DNA from: Mnemiopsis leidyi
Lineage: Eukaryota; Ctenophora; Tentaculata; Lobata; Bolinopsidae
DNA length: 26,192 nt
Direction: 5' to 3'
NCBI GenBank assembly: GCA_000226015.1
Contig: JH154974.1
Coordinates: 92,338-118,529 of the forward strand
This document shows positions 10,001 through 19,833 of this stretch, in pieces. The position numbers were made by a program, and so were the translations under genes. Every line of letters starts with the position of its first letter. Position 1 is the stretch's first letter. Under the pieces are notes generated by a model that was not told the origin of the DNA, ran no database searches, and saw only the letters and a program-made list of their open reading frames with translations.

Positions 10001-13000
10001 AAAATGTCAAAACTACGACTGCAAGTGCCATTCCATTTGTATTAACGCCAAACAACTTCATGAATCAGAGTGTGTGATATCACTGTATTTAGTGCGACGG
10101 CTTACTGTCGCACCAAGCCGATGTTGTGCAAGCTTCCAAATACACACAACGATAAAACTTTATTTGATTAACTAGGTATCTAGTGCAACACGTGTCAGGG
10201 TGCAGCTGTGTACATCCGCAGTTATCTGGTGAACCTGTATTAGTGTATCGAGATAATATCCTCAATAGTGATCACAATTACGGAAGCACGAAGCCACGCG
10301 TGGGATATCGTGTCCTTCCGGTCCTCAAAAGCACAAAATGTTTTGGGGAACGCGCGCATCTGTGTGTATGAAAAGGACACAATTTTAGCACTTACTGCGA
10401 CATAAACTCGGCTGCTATGCACATGGTTTAGAGACTTTAATTCAATTATGCTCCATATTGGATTACATTCCTGCCTCAACAAATAACATCTCCATGACAA
10501 CTGAAGCTCTTAACGTAAACAAATCCGCTCTTTATGCACATATGAAATTACATTACAGTTAAAGCTTTCAACTTCGACCCAACTCAGAGAGCTGCTTTCA
10601 ATCAGCAGTCATGAAACGTACTACATAACCAAGCTTGTGCTACTTGTCACTACATAAAGCTAGTTATTACCGCCACTCCTGCAGTCTCCTTCTAAAAATA
10701 GCCTTTTACATTCAGGAAATGGAAGTTCTTTAAAGGCCAAAGAGATACTTTGGTAATTGGTTTGGACTTGGTTGGCATCAAGTTTCTGTGAAAACTGAGA
10801 TGTATTCTATATACGCACCTTGCGCATGAAGCTGTATAAAGTGGATAAAAAACCAATCGGCCGGCATATTGGCTTAGGAATTATTAGGAATCACGATTCT
10901 AGATAGCTTGATTACAGTAGTTCACACAAACGATCACATTTATGTATTTAAGCTAACAAGGCTAAAATTACAAACCTCTGTCTGCTGAAAAGCATTCTAG
11001 AAGCCTTAAACTGTAAGCTTGTTGAATAATGTCTTCAGCAAAGCTGGCATGTTACTAATACTAATAATTGTAGCATTTCTGACCGCGCCGTCTCTTGTCT
11101 CTCAACCCACCATGTTGAATGTATCTCAATATTTCCGGTGTGCGCCCAATTACATGTAAGAACGCACTTAGCAGCACCATTTCCTTGTTTTACTCAAATT
11201 ATTGACACCTAGTTAGCAGTTGTGGCATTTACTTAAGTAGCTATGAAACGGATATCCTTTTCAGTCGTTGACAGATCAAATTTCATTGACCGTGAATAGG
11301 AAAGTTTGTTAGGGGAGAAGTCTCAAATTTGACCTACAAGAAGCTAGAAAACAGTGCTTTCTAGCTTCTGATTGGCTGACATTTGTGATCCCTCTCCAAG
11401 GCAAAAAATACCTTTTCTATTACCTTATCATAAGTTACATCAAAAGGCCCGAAGATGATTTTTAATAACCCCTGAACAATGAACATCCTGGCTCAACTCA
11501 ATGAAAATTGCCATTTCCTAAGTCCTTCAATTTTCAGAACGACGACCGAGCAAAGATATCAGTCTATTTTGAACACAATGGATCAAATTGTGGTTGAAGC
11601 GGATGATTTGGCACTTCAATTCGAAAAACAACTTCGAGAAAAGGTAGATCTTGTGCATTTTAATTCTCAATATTAAACGAATTAATATTTTGTATATACA
11701 GATAGAATGCTTGTATTAAAATATTAGGACTTCCAAAATCCAAATGAAGCTTTTGAAATGCCTCATTCAATTCGGTATTTCAGGCTAGAAGACATCACGA
11801 GCTTGGGAATGAGCTTAAAGAATTGGGCGCCCAACTCAGACTAGAACAAGCAAAGAAGGATAAGTTTATCAAGGTTTGAATTGGCCGTCCCTAAATTTTG
11901 GCAGTCAATATTTTGATTACCTGACATGATTGCAATTGATTAATTATAAGTGTGATGTTGTTCCATAATCGTTCAGAACTTGTTTCTTCTGAAAAACTTG
12001 ACGTTCTATATGTATATATATCTCTTGGCTAATACCTACATGCAGTCTACAATAATATCTACATGATTATTTTCTCAATAATACACCTTGTCTTCACACC
12101 AAATGACCAGGAGGAGGAAAAACAAAAGAGAGAAGAAGCACTAGAGCGTCTCTCTCAATGGAGAGACTCAGAGGTGGCTGATCAGACCCTTAAAGTTCAA
12201 CTCCAAATTCACGAGAAGAAGTTCCTTGACAAAACAAGGTTTTAATCCGAATAAGACACAGAAACAATAGCAATTTCATTGAAGTGGCAGCTTATTTTCA
12301 AGTTCATTGATTTTAGTCTGGAAGTAAACTTGATTTTCGACGCCGCTTATCAACAACATTTGTCCCCAGAGGACTCGGCAAGGAGTTGAGAAACATGGAC
12401 CACGCCGTGAAGTTAAAGCAGAGGGAGTACGGCAGGAAGCTGCAGGACGTCAACTGTCTGCTGGGGAAAGTCGGGGAGGAACAGAGGCGGCTAAGTGAGA
12501 ACAAGATTCACATTGAGAACCAGGGTACAATCGGGAAAAACGAGCAGAACGTTGAGGTTTGCATGGATTTGAGTTACATTTAAGTAATGACTTTGAAGTA
12601 ACAGCCATTTAAGTAACAACTAACAACTAACATGGTTGGCTAATAGCCACCATGGTTGTTACCAAACCATTAGGCAAACATTTAGCCGATCAATATCAAC
12701 CTCTAATTAACAGTGAGCACTTGAGACTTGATTTTAACCGAAGGGAACTCACAATTCTTTGATATCAAAACAATTTTTTTACAGTCATCCTGAATCTAAA
12801 TCAGATCTTGCCCAGGACCACATATCAAGACAAAAGTCTATTTTGGCACAACGACAAACAAAGGCAAACAAGTGGGAACCGAAACTTCGGCAACTTGCAA
12901 AGGAAAATGAGCAGCGACTGAACGAGATGGAAAGACAGATTCTTTTTGTAAGTGTATTGAATACATTGGTGTGCACCACTGCTGGATTTATCATGCAACA

Positions 13001-13786
13001 TGTACTCTCAATGCTGCGCATGTATACTGAATAAAGCATGAAGCAAATGTGCTCTCTCACTACAGTGGATCCGCTGCAGATAAAGTTTGCCAATTGCCCA
13101 TTCCTCTTAAGTTAGCAATTTGCATTGTTTGATTTTCGTGCTCTTAGAATCAGAACTGTGTTGTTGATGATTTGAGCTGTGATGAGAAGATCTAAACAAA
13201 ACCGTCAGAACATTCTCCCACTTTCAGGAAGATGTAGCGAAAGCAGGGGGCAAGGAGCGAACCCTGTACAGGAATATGAGGAAATTGGAAAGTGAGACTA
13301 GAAAACAGGAGCAGATTTGCAACAGCAAGAAAGCTTTGATGGAGACAGTTAGTAACTCAGCCAGGAAAGAGGCCCAGGATCAACTTAGGGCAGTTAACTC
13401 TCACCAGAAGGAGGTTAGTCAAGTCGCATTTGTAGTTAAAATTGCTATTAACTGAGACGTTTTCGCTTTTTCAATACTTCGTTTATTCTTCGTGTGAAGA
13501 TCGGTATTTTAACATGGAAATAAGTGTTCTTAATTACAAATATCATTGGTGTTTGAATTTTAATGAGTGTTTACAACATTTTGCTTAAGCTCAGCTTAAC
13601 AACTTAATCGACCAGTTAGGAGAACAAGTCCTGAAAGAAGAAGCGCTTCTCCGAAAACTCATCGTTCAGCGAGACAACGCGTTGGCGGAGTACAGACAAC
13701 ACCAGACCGGACTGAAGGATATCATTCAACTCTTCCAGACACTTTCCAGCGAACAGGAGAGAAAAACGAAACTCTCAGAGTCTTAG
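7076..13786 (+). CDS. 487-residue coiled-coil protein, 12 exons
   Basis: Exons: 7076-7137, 7504-7597, 7947-8055, 8258-8369, 8634-8699, 11538-11643, 11784-11873, 12111-12238, 12370-12556, 12816-12947, 13228-13413 and 13595-13786 (TAG at 13784). Reading phases agree at all eleven junctions and the total is 1464 nt. The N-terminal ~50 residues are basic then Ser/Thr/Asn-rich and probably disordered. From about residue 50 to the end the chain is charged and heptad-like (Glu, Lys, Arg, Gln, Leu), for example QLREKARRHHELGNELKEL, with no transmembrane segment or enzyme motif. Such proteins are often ciliary, centrosomal or chromosomal scaffolds, but I do not recognise the family. An alternative ATG at 7069 is open in exon 1, but its phase does not fit exon 2. 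The exon 10 acceptor (12815) was chosen over 12784 because only it restores phase. Confidence 0.85.
7151..7214 (+). repeat. 16-bp tandem repeat, 4 copies, just after a splice donor
   Basis: The unit CAGACACAGAAACACA occurs four times in register (7151, 7167, 7183, 7199) with one to two mismatches per copy. It starts 13 bp inside intron 1 of the coiled-coil gene, whose donor GTGAGT is at 7138. A short TATG run follows at about 7303-7317. Confidence 0.85.
7766..7963 (+). repeat. 40-bp minisatellite, ~5 copies, spanning an intron 3' splice site
   Basis: Copies start at 7766, 7806, 7846, 7886 and 7926; the last is 38 bp and runs into exon 3. Each unit includes AAACTCAG|GRCGGACAGTGG, so the 3' splice site (AG at 7945-7946 in the last copy) is present five times. 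In copies 1-4 the frame after the AG reaches TAG in the seventh codon. Only the last copy, where GCCTAG is replaced by GCAAAG, leads into the open coding exon. Copies 1-2 share GGGCGG and copies 3-5 share GGACGG, giving two sub-groups. Confidence 0.9.
8808..8975. mobile_element. 168-bp MITE with pogo/Tc1-like terminal inverted repeats
   Basis: The left end CAGTTGAACCCTGATTTACC and the reverse complement of the right end CAGAAAAACCCCGATTTACT match at 20 of the first 25 positions, continuing GGGCC in both. TA precedes the left end (8806-8807); AA rather than TA follows the right end. Interior sequence has no coding potential. The element ends 8 bp from the stop codon of the F-box-like gene and lies in an intron of the coiled-coil gene. 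Confidence 0.8.
8984..9814 (-). CDS. F-box-like protein with C-terminal beta-sandwich (FBA/PP2-like), single exon, nested gene
   Basis: An uninterrupted 276-codon frame with its ATG at 9814 lies inside the large intron of the coiled-coil gene, on the opposite strand. Residues about 22-66 resemble a degenerate F-box (CLPLDIWEIIFFLFPISDKL then CC..I..FR.FYQRL); the usual late Trp is missing. Residues about 105-276 look like the beta-sandwich of F-box-associated (FBXO2/6-type) or phloem-protein-2-like domains: SWLRFKVQDIILP, LYFKIKGP, HWEWVPVY and YWTRDLSFHVIRFVAVE. The length matches animal FBXO2/6/44 proteins (about 255-296). If correct, the protein would be a substrate adaptor of an SCF (SKP1-CUL1) ubiquitin ligase, perhaps recognising glycoproteins; the substrate is unknown. 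Lack of introns suggests a retrocopy origin. The gene call is firm on length and content; the domain call is weaker. Confidence 0.75.
   Translation of the reverse strand: METLREAESCETKDGISLREIIPCLPLDIWEIIFFLFPISDKLECCEHILEFRDFYQRLLANYEKYVDNFRNYKVEKASQHGISLYKIDPRNQSYFINTPNHSRAASISFSIYLENTWVSWLDDTKRTNNYKFVSFEDDGADDKYLTYLKVNALSWLRFKVQDIILPSGRFNLYFKIKGPCSGLQTSFMISVKHKVTREDTVGYINLKDLRKLGLHWEWVPVYSDTSFTELLEVGCRFEEKDKVSVELFSLNDYWTRDLSFHVIRFVAVEHPQHEL
9815..11537. other. Remainder of intron 5 of the coiled-coil gene
   Basis: No further exon fits the required phase between 8700 and 11537 on the plus strand, and the short open frames here show no recognisable domain. The part just above 9814 should contain the promoter of the nested F-box-like gene. 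On the minus strand it has a TTTAAAAATTTGCAT run at about 9849-9863 that combines an AT-rich block with an ATTTGCAT octamer; a regulatory role is only a guess. Confidence 0.4.
11339..11369. repeat. Perfect 12-bp inverted repeat (hairpin) in intron 5
   Basis: AGAAGCTAGAAA at 11339-11350 and TTTCTAGCTTCT at 11358-11369 are exact inverted repeats with a 7-nt loop. The hairpin lies about 170 bp upstream of exon 6 of the coiled-coil gene. There is no T-run or other terminator signal, and function is unknown. Confidence 0.8.
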
Positions 13787-14217
13787 CATTTTAGATGTAG
13801 ATATATGTACAGTGTTGATTAAGGATTTTATATATTTCAGCGAGTAGATTTTTATATCAATTTCACATCTTTACGTGAGTGAGAGTGTTCTTACGACGAG
13901 TATGACTTTGGTCGGATCTATGTAAATATATTCTTGATTGTTTGATATTTTAGTTAAGACATCTTTACTTTAGCGGACTTATGGCGGGCAGATAGATCAA
14001 TCTCTAGGTACATTCGACAATCTCTAGACAAGGTCGACCCGTCGACAATTTGAGCTCATGATCCTGAATTGCATCAGGTGTACCACTATAAGAATTTAGA
14101 TGCAAGCGGCACCTGTTACGCTTAATAGAGTACATAGTTATGGTATGCCTTTATGTGGTAAATCATGTAAAGATAGACACGGTGCTAATGTCATTACCGT
14201 TCACCCTAAATTTCAAC
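13787..14217. other. 3' flank of the coiled-coil gene
   Basis: This should include the 3'UTR. I found no canonical AATAAA hexamer close to the stop codon, so the poly(A) site cannot be placed. No other gene or repeat is seen. Confidence 0.4.
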
Positions 14218-14482
14218 CAGCCCGAGTACTTCTGCTGGAAACAGCCCGAGTACTGCTGCTGGAAACCAGCCCGAGTACTGCTGCAGGAAACAGCCCGAGT
14301 ACTGCTGCTGGAACCAGCCCGAGTACTGCTGCTGGAACAGCCCGAGTACTGCTGCAGGAAACAGCCCGAGTACTGCTGCTGGAAACAGCCCGAGTACTGC
14401 TGCTGGAAACCAGCCCGAGTACTGCTGCTGGAACCAGCCCGAGTACTGCTGCTGGAACCAACCCGAGAACTGCTGCTGGAAT
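14218..14482 (+). repeat. Minisatellite, 11 copies of a 23-25 bp unit
   Basis: The unit is CAGCCCGAGTACTGCTGCTG followed by GAA, GAAA, GAAC or GAAAC. Eleven copies are consecutive; variants include CTGCAGG in copies 3 and 6, and the first and last copies are the most diverged. Unit lengths of 23, 24 and 25 bp shift the frame from copy to copy, and several frames stay open on both strands only because the unit lacks stop codons. I therefore regard it as a non-coding VNTR, not a repeat protein. Confidence 0.9.
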
Positions 14483-16077
14483 ATTCATAGTCCGACTGAG
14501 TATGTTGTTAGTACAAGGATTCTTAATGAGCACTGATTTGGGCTATCGGTTGGATCTCGCTATTGTGGAACTGATAAATAATACATGAATTAACCCATTT
14601 TGGGCCATATCGCACTATTTCTGGGGACCGCTCATGGCTCATGGTTTGTGATCTGTTGTAGTCGAACGAAGCTAGCTTGTTTTCTCTTGCATTGTCCCGC
14701 CCGCCCCAACAAACACTATGTCTAGACTCTAGATCACTTACCATAATCATATATTTTTTACGTGTTTGAGGCTGATGCAGAGATGGTCATATATTACAAA
14801 TGAATCCTAATCCGAAAATTGTTTGCCTGGGTACATCAGCTACGTAGAGCCCTTTTATTAAATGTAAAGTTATCAGTATCACTTAACACACTCAAATCTG
14901 ATGTGCAACATTATACTTATAGGTTTAAAATTAAAACTCGACGTTGAGTCTGAGACAATGTTTACCGAATCAAAAGATGAGCAGTTCAATATAATCCTAG
15001 CTTTAACTCCCTAGACCAGATCCTGGAAGTGATCTCTCCGGAACACAGTCGTAATTGTAAAGACTCTCCACACAGTCACAGTTCACACATCTCCCCGCTC
15101 CAAGTAATGGCCCTTAACTGAGCAATAGGACACAAGACAATTACTTTTTGTAACACTAACACTTGAACTTAGCGCTTATAGTAATACATTGCACACTCGA
15201 GATGTGAGATCTTGTGTAAAGGCCCCGCGGCTGTCCCAGTTTCCTCCCCGGGTTAAAATTACTGGGCCCCACTGTCAGACTCAGAGCCTCACGTCGTGGT
15301 TGCGGCCCTCTCTTATTTTTAGTTTACGGCAGTTTAACTGCAGCTTAGAACCGTGTTTGTATTTGTAAATGTAAAAGCACCAATTGCTTGAAGTTTAGTT
15401 TAATTAGTTGACAATGCGTTGATGTTATACTATTACTAACTTGCTATACTAACTGCTTGTATGTTGCAGTATGTTTGAGTAGGTTTGCGTGTCGGTGCAA
15501 GTGCATGACATGCGTTAATTGTCTAGCCCTGCCAGTGCATGCTTTTAGTTCTCTGTCGTCATTTTTCTCTACCAGTATCACATCACATCTGCCCCTGCAG
15601 CTAGTCTTATCATAGTATTAGTACTATAAGTATATAGTAGAGAGCTATATAGTAGAGCTATAACTAGTAGTAGAGCTTTGTAAACTTAAAGTGTAAACTT
15701 AACCTAAACTTGTAGAAATGGGGAGCAATTGTTTCGCAGTGACCCACAACACCTCGAATAATGTCATCCCAAAATCTCAGAATATGCATGTAATATTTGA
15801 AGTATGACATTTTCCTGGCAGTGGCAATAGGACACTACTCATACCCCCACAAGTTATACAGAAAACAGTGCTATATACACCTGATATATACGCCTCTTGA
15901 TAGGTAAAATTACTTAATTGCCTCATCTAATGACCGCCCTGTTACAATTGACGACTTCTTAGATTTAATGAATTGTTTGTTGAAGCTGATTAAATGTGCA
16001 TCTACTTCAGTACTTGCTTGTGTTGTGAAACTAGAATTGCTGAGATTAATTTTGTTAAATTTTTTTTAATTTTTATT
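14483..16077. other. Intergenic, no gene recognised
   Basis: No spliceable exon or RNA gene was seen. A more GC-rich patch at about 15215-15315 stands out from the AT-rich surroundings but holds no convincing open frame. A short TAGTAGAG/CTATA-rich run lies at about 15625-15675. Confidence 0.4.
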
Positions 16078-16405
16078 GGGCTGGTGGTGTAGTGGTTAGC
16101 TTTTCGGCTCCCACGCAGGAGGTCGGGGTTCAAATCCCGTATCCGCCAGTCCTAGAGAAGTGCGCTAAGGGCAGTTGCCTATGCAACCTTCTTCGGTCGA
16201 CTCAGCCGAATGATCGGGAAACCGTGATTGAGGGTTAAATGAGTAGCTGCCCATTGCAGCGAAGTCTCGGGCGATAAAAGTATGGTACACACTACCTTAA
16301 CCGTCACTGGCGTGTATGTATTTATGTGTAATTGGCCGTTACACTTGTGTAACATGTGGCTGTTGGAGTGTCCGAATTAAAATAAGTAGGAGATAAAAAA
16401 AAAAA
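16078..16405 (+). mobile_element. Full-length tRNA-derived SINE
   Basis: The head resembles a tRNA: an internal A box TGGTGTAGTGG at 16085-16095, a B box GGTTCAAATCC at 16127-16137, and a 7-bp acceptor stem GGGCTGG/CCAGTCC (16078-16084 with 16146-16152, one G-U pair). It is followed by a ~240-bp body and an A-rich tail ending near 16405. The TΨC stem is degenerate and the body is continuous with the head, so it is a Pol III SINE, not a working tRNA. The body block CTTCTTCGGTCGACTCAGCC recurs at 352-463. A target-site duplication is not clear. Confidence 0.88.
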
Positions 16406-16510
16406 TTGTGCTACAACTGCCTGCCTTGGAAGTTGGAGTTGGTATTTCTGGGCAGGAATTTTGTTTTGGCGGAACGGCAAAGAGTAACAATTTTTGTAAA
16501 CATACTTATC

Positions 16511-16600
16511 GTATAGAGTTTATCATAGAGTTTGTCCTATAAGAGTTTTTCCGAAAGTTTATCCTTGAGTTTATCCTAGAGTTTATCTTGAGTTTATCTT
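16511..16600 (+). repeat. Degenerate ~12-bp tandem repeat (GAGTTTATCCT)
   Basis: About eight imperfect copies of a GAGTTTATC-based unit occur in a row, with lengths varying from 11 to 15 bp. This explains the Asn-Ser/Arg-Ile repetitive antisense frame over it. No function is implied. Confidence 0.75.
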
Positions 16601-17180
16601 GCCAAAAATGAAAATGCTCCTCCTTCCGGAAGGAGAATATGAAACTGCTAGGACAAAGCATATACCAAAAAATTTGAACCAAAAACCATCTTGACATAAA
16701 TCCAAGGGACAGAGAGCTTATAGTTATAATGATGTTTAATTTTTAATGCGATACATAAATTGTAATTTCATAACCTGTAACATTTGTCCTGCATCTGATT
16801 TGATTGTAAGTTATCATGTGATACTACCTGGTCCCTACTCAATAACCAGTTCTACTTGGAATTGGACTAGAACTCCCTGTACTACTATAATTATAAAACA
16901 TGCAGCTCTCTGCCGCCAGTATATTCACTTTTAGTTTTAGCTCTTGAGATATTCTTATAATACTGCAGAACTTTGCAACTTGGGTGTAGTACTCTGAGAA
17001 ACTTGAAGTTGAAGAGATCAACAGTCTTAACCATTAAGTTTTATAGTTTTTAAGTCATGGCCTAGGGTTAGTGATGACTTGTCCCTCGATCCCATGATAC
17101 TATACATGCTGCTGATTCAATCTGGACCATGGACGTCCAATAAAATTGTTACTGGAAGTGAATACACCTTGCCTGGGGAC

Positions 17181-17225
17181 CTCAGTCTTTATGCTTTACT
17201 TTTAGCCTAAAGCATAAAGACTGAG
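17181..17225. repeat. Perfect 18-bp inverted repeat (hairpin)
   Basis: CTCAGTCTTTATGCTTTA (17181-17198) and TAAAGCATAAAGACTGAG (17208-17225) are exact reverse complements around a 9-nt loop. The hairpin is bracketed by CTGGGGACC at 17173-17181 and again at 17240-17248. It is shorter than typical animal pre-miRNA hairpins. It may be a footprint of a foldback element or a structured RNA; nothing adjacent settles this. Confidence 0.9.
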
Positions 17226-17248
17226 TTTAATTTATGGATCTGGGGACC

Positions 17249-18540
17249 GTAGCGGTAGAGAGAGCCAGGCAGCGCCCGGTAAGAAACACCTAATTCTTAA
17301 ATTCCAAATTCTACTACAACAGACACAGTTGTAGCTCTACTTTTCCCCAGGTTTGCCGCTAGACGTAGACCCTGCTGATTGGTTTATCTCAACATCATAG
17401 GACACGTGCTGAGCACTGGGGTTCCCTAATCTTGACTCCATTAATATTGCCTGGTTAGCTGCTACTGCTAGTGGTTACACTTGCTCGCGTCTAGAATTAT
17501 CTCCCGCCACCGCCCTGATTGTAATAGTCTTGCAAGTTTCGTGTGATTATTTTATTTATTTGATATTATGATGATGTAATTAAACGAAGATTTCTAGCCT
17601 TTATCATCTGTGCGTTTCTCTTCTGACCACCAACAACAGTCTTGCTAGTTTCGATTGTGTGATTATGGCCTGATTGTGTCACAGTATTTGGGTTTCACAA
17701 CTGTAGTGTAGTCCAGTATAAGTGCATCTGGTGCGATAGCAGTCAGCACATGTTGTAGTTTTCTGTGCAAAAATAAATTGTTCAATTTCAGCTGGCCGTA
17801 TGATTGTGTTGTAATTGTATTCTTACTGAGATCTCACTGATTCTGACTCGACTACGTATACATTTTAGCTGGTAAGTACCAGTACCAGTTTACACTTTAC
17901 ACTAGTCAATATAGCACAGTACGCAGCACCATGTCCCCATTGGTATTCATCAACAAGTTGCTGTGTTTCAGGGAGCACTTTCTTAATTTTACATGGCTGT
18001 TGCACTCCTGATATTTTAGATCTACCCAACATATCAGAGTAAACCGAGGAAGTGTGTTTATAATGGCAAACAGAGCGCTAACAATTGCTCTCATAGCTCT
18101 AGACCACTCATTTCCTGCTGGTAGCCTGAATTAATTCATTGTTCGTTTGTTTAGCTTGCTTGGGTTGCTGCCTTGTGGCTGTGCCTCAATTCACGTGTCT
18201 TTCTTTTTCGTCATCCTAGCCATATCGGCCATGTTCATGATATACTTATAGTTATAGTACGTTTCATAGTCATACAACTTTCTATGGATGAAGCTATGTC
18301 AATGTGGAAACAAAAGAATTTATATCAAGAAGGAGCGTAAAACGTGGCTTATTGTAATTTTGCGGAATGCGGGCGTTATTGTTCATTGTTGATGTTCGAG
18401 TCCATATTGCTTTTGTTCATGCATGGCATAATGTTTACTTTGAAATTAGTAAAGTTTAAGTTACTTTAAGTAATGGTGCTAAATCCACCAAATTAAAGAG
18501 TGTTCGACAATTTTGAAGAGATTTCCACGAAGTTTACCAT
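17249..18540. other. Intergenic, no gene recognised
   Basis: No exon, RNA gene or repeat array was recognised. Short open frames present have no domain character and no supporting splice signals. Confidence 0.4.
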
Positions 18541-18554
18541 AATAGGCCTATGTC

Positions 18555-18790
18555 AGGTGTCACTGTCATATAGTCATGGTCAACGAATTTTGACTATGAC
18601 CATGGTCAAAATTGTGAGATCACCATGTGGTTAATAATAATGGTCAAACGATCAAAAAAGACTATGTCAAGATTTTAACATTACACTTACAGTGGCCAAA
18701 TTTCTGGTTTAAGTGGTCATTTTTTGACCTTTGACTGTTTGAGTTTGACCATTGCTTAACGGAGAGTCAGTCATGGTCATGGTCAGTGCC
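18555..18790. repeat. TGGTCA-rich, partly palindromic block
   Basis: TGGTCA/TGACCA motifs recur at least ten times in both orientations. The ends (GTCACTGTCAT..AGTCATGGTC at the left; CATGGTCATGGTCAGTGCC at the right) are loosely inverted. It could be an old foldback element or low-complexity sequence with nuclear-receptor-half-site-like motifs (TGACC/GGTCA). Boundaries are approximate. Confidence 0.45.
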
Positions 18791-19732
18791 TTACCCCCGG
18801 CCCCTCCCCTTGCTCAGGATCTTCTAGTTGTAGGTGTAACCGCGGCCTAAACTTGAATCTCAATCTGTGTTTCTGTAAAGCACCCCTGGCCCTAGCTGAA
18901 TACTAGTAGTTGTTGCTATACGGTTGAAGGATGAGTGGGCAGTGACAATCTTAATCCGAATCACATACTATTAGTCTGACAGAGCAGCAGGAGCGACAAT
19001 TTGAATTAGCGCACTTGCTTTTCATGCTTATGTGTTCGTGACTTTGCTAACACATTTTTAAGCTCTAACGCTAGCTGTTTCGAACAGTAACATAGCGTGC
19101 TTTTGTGGGAAGAAAGGGAAGTTGTCTTCTTGCAGGTGATCCCATTGAATAAAACTTCTATCATAATAGACCCAGACAGTCGACATACTGTTTAATCAAA
19201 ACTCCATTTATGTTTACTTGTGTGCCTCCCAGTCCCAATAGACACAGCATAAGAGTACTATAATAGATTCAGAGAATGCATCCTAACAGTGACTTAACAG
19301 AATTTTTGCTCCGTGTAACTTACAACTGCATTACTTATATTACTATTTGCTATTAGGTTGATAAGTGATAACACCAACCTTAACTTCCCATTATATCGAT
19401 ACTATTACTATCACTATTGCAGCTGCAATACTAATTGTAGCGACTAACCGACACTTTCTGGATACCACCGGAAAAATGAGTGTGGCACAAAAGTTTAGAA
19501 CCACGGAAAAAATTAAACACACACGTTACGCTTGCAGTTCAATTATAGTTAAACGCGAGCAACAAGCAGCCTTGACTGCTGACGAGAAGTGAGCAGTAAA
19601 TTAAGTTCAATTAGTTTTAACAGCTCGCACGTTCAACCTAGAAGCTGATTATTTTGCTTTCCATTAATACCATCTGCCAATCTTTGAGATTGAGCTCGTG
19701 GCATCGCATCTTCATGATCATTTTTAAAATAA
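18791..19732. other. Intergenic, no gene recognised
   Basis: Nothing beyond short random open frames was seen; the longest, 19365-19592 on the plus strand, begins in a low-complexity Thr/Ile stretch and shows no known domain. Confidence 0.4.
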
Positions 19733-19833
19733 ACACTTTTGGGCGATAGAGTACCGTTAAGGTCCCATTAAAGTCCCACTAGGGTCCCATTAGGGGTGCA
19801 CTTTTGGGCGTTAGGGTCCCATTAGAGGTGCAT
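19733..19833 (+). repeat. Short direct repeats (GGTCCCATTA and CACTTTTGGGCG)
   Basis: CACTTTTGGGCG occurs at about 19734 and 19799, and four variants of GGGTCCCATTA lie in and after the first interval. Two copies are followed by GGGGTGCA/GAGGTGCA. The arrangement suggests a small local duplication of about 65 bp with an internal ~18-bp periodicity. Confidence 0.7.

Noticed and set aside
12784-12815. Earlier acceptor TTTTTTTACAG for exon 10 of the coiled-coil gene
   Set aside because: The pyrimidine tract is good, but splicing there gives TCA TCC TGA, a stop, in the phase imposed by exon 9. The acceptor at 12814-12815 keeps the frame.
14100-14588. Open frames over the minisatellite on both strands (e.g. 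Ala/Val-Leu-rich repeats)
   Set aside because: Units of 23, 24 and 25 bp change frame from copy to copy, and the unit simply lacks stop codons. No splice sites, domain or upstream start context support a protein.
16078-16152. Functional tRNA gene
   Set aside because: A and B boxes and acceptor stem are present, but the TΨC and anticodon stems do not pair well and the sequence continues into a SINE body that is repeated elsewhere.
17234-17278. Possible first exon: ATG plus 15 codons ending at GTAAGA
   Set aside because: No downstream exon in matching phase was found, and it overlaps the direct repeats flanking the hairpin.
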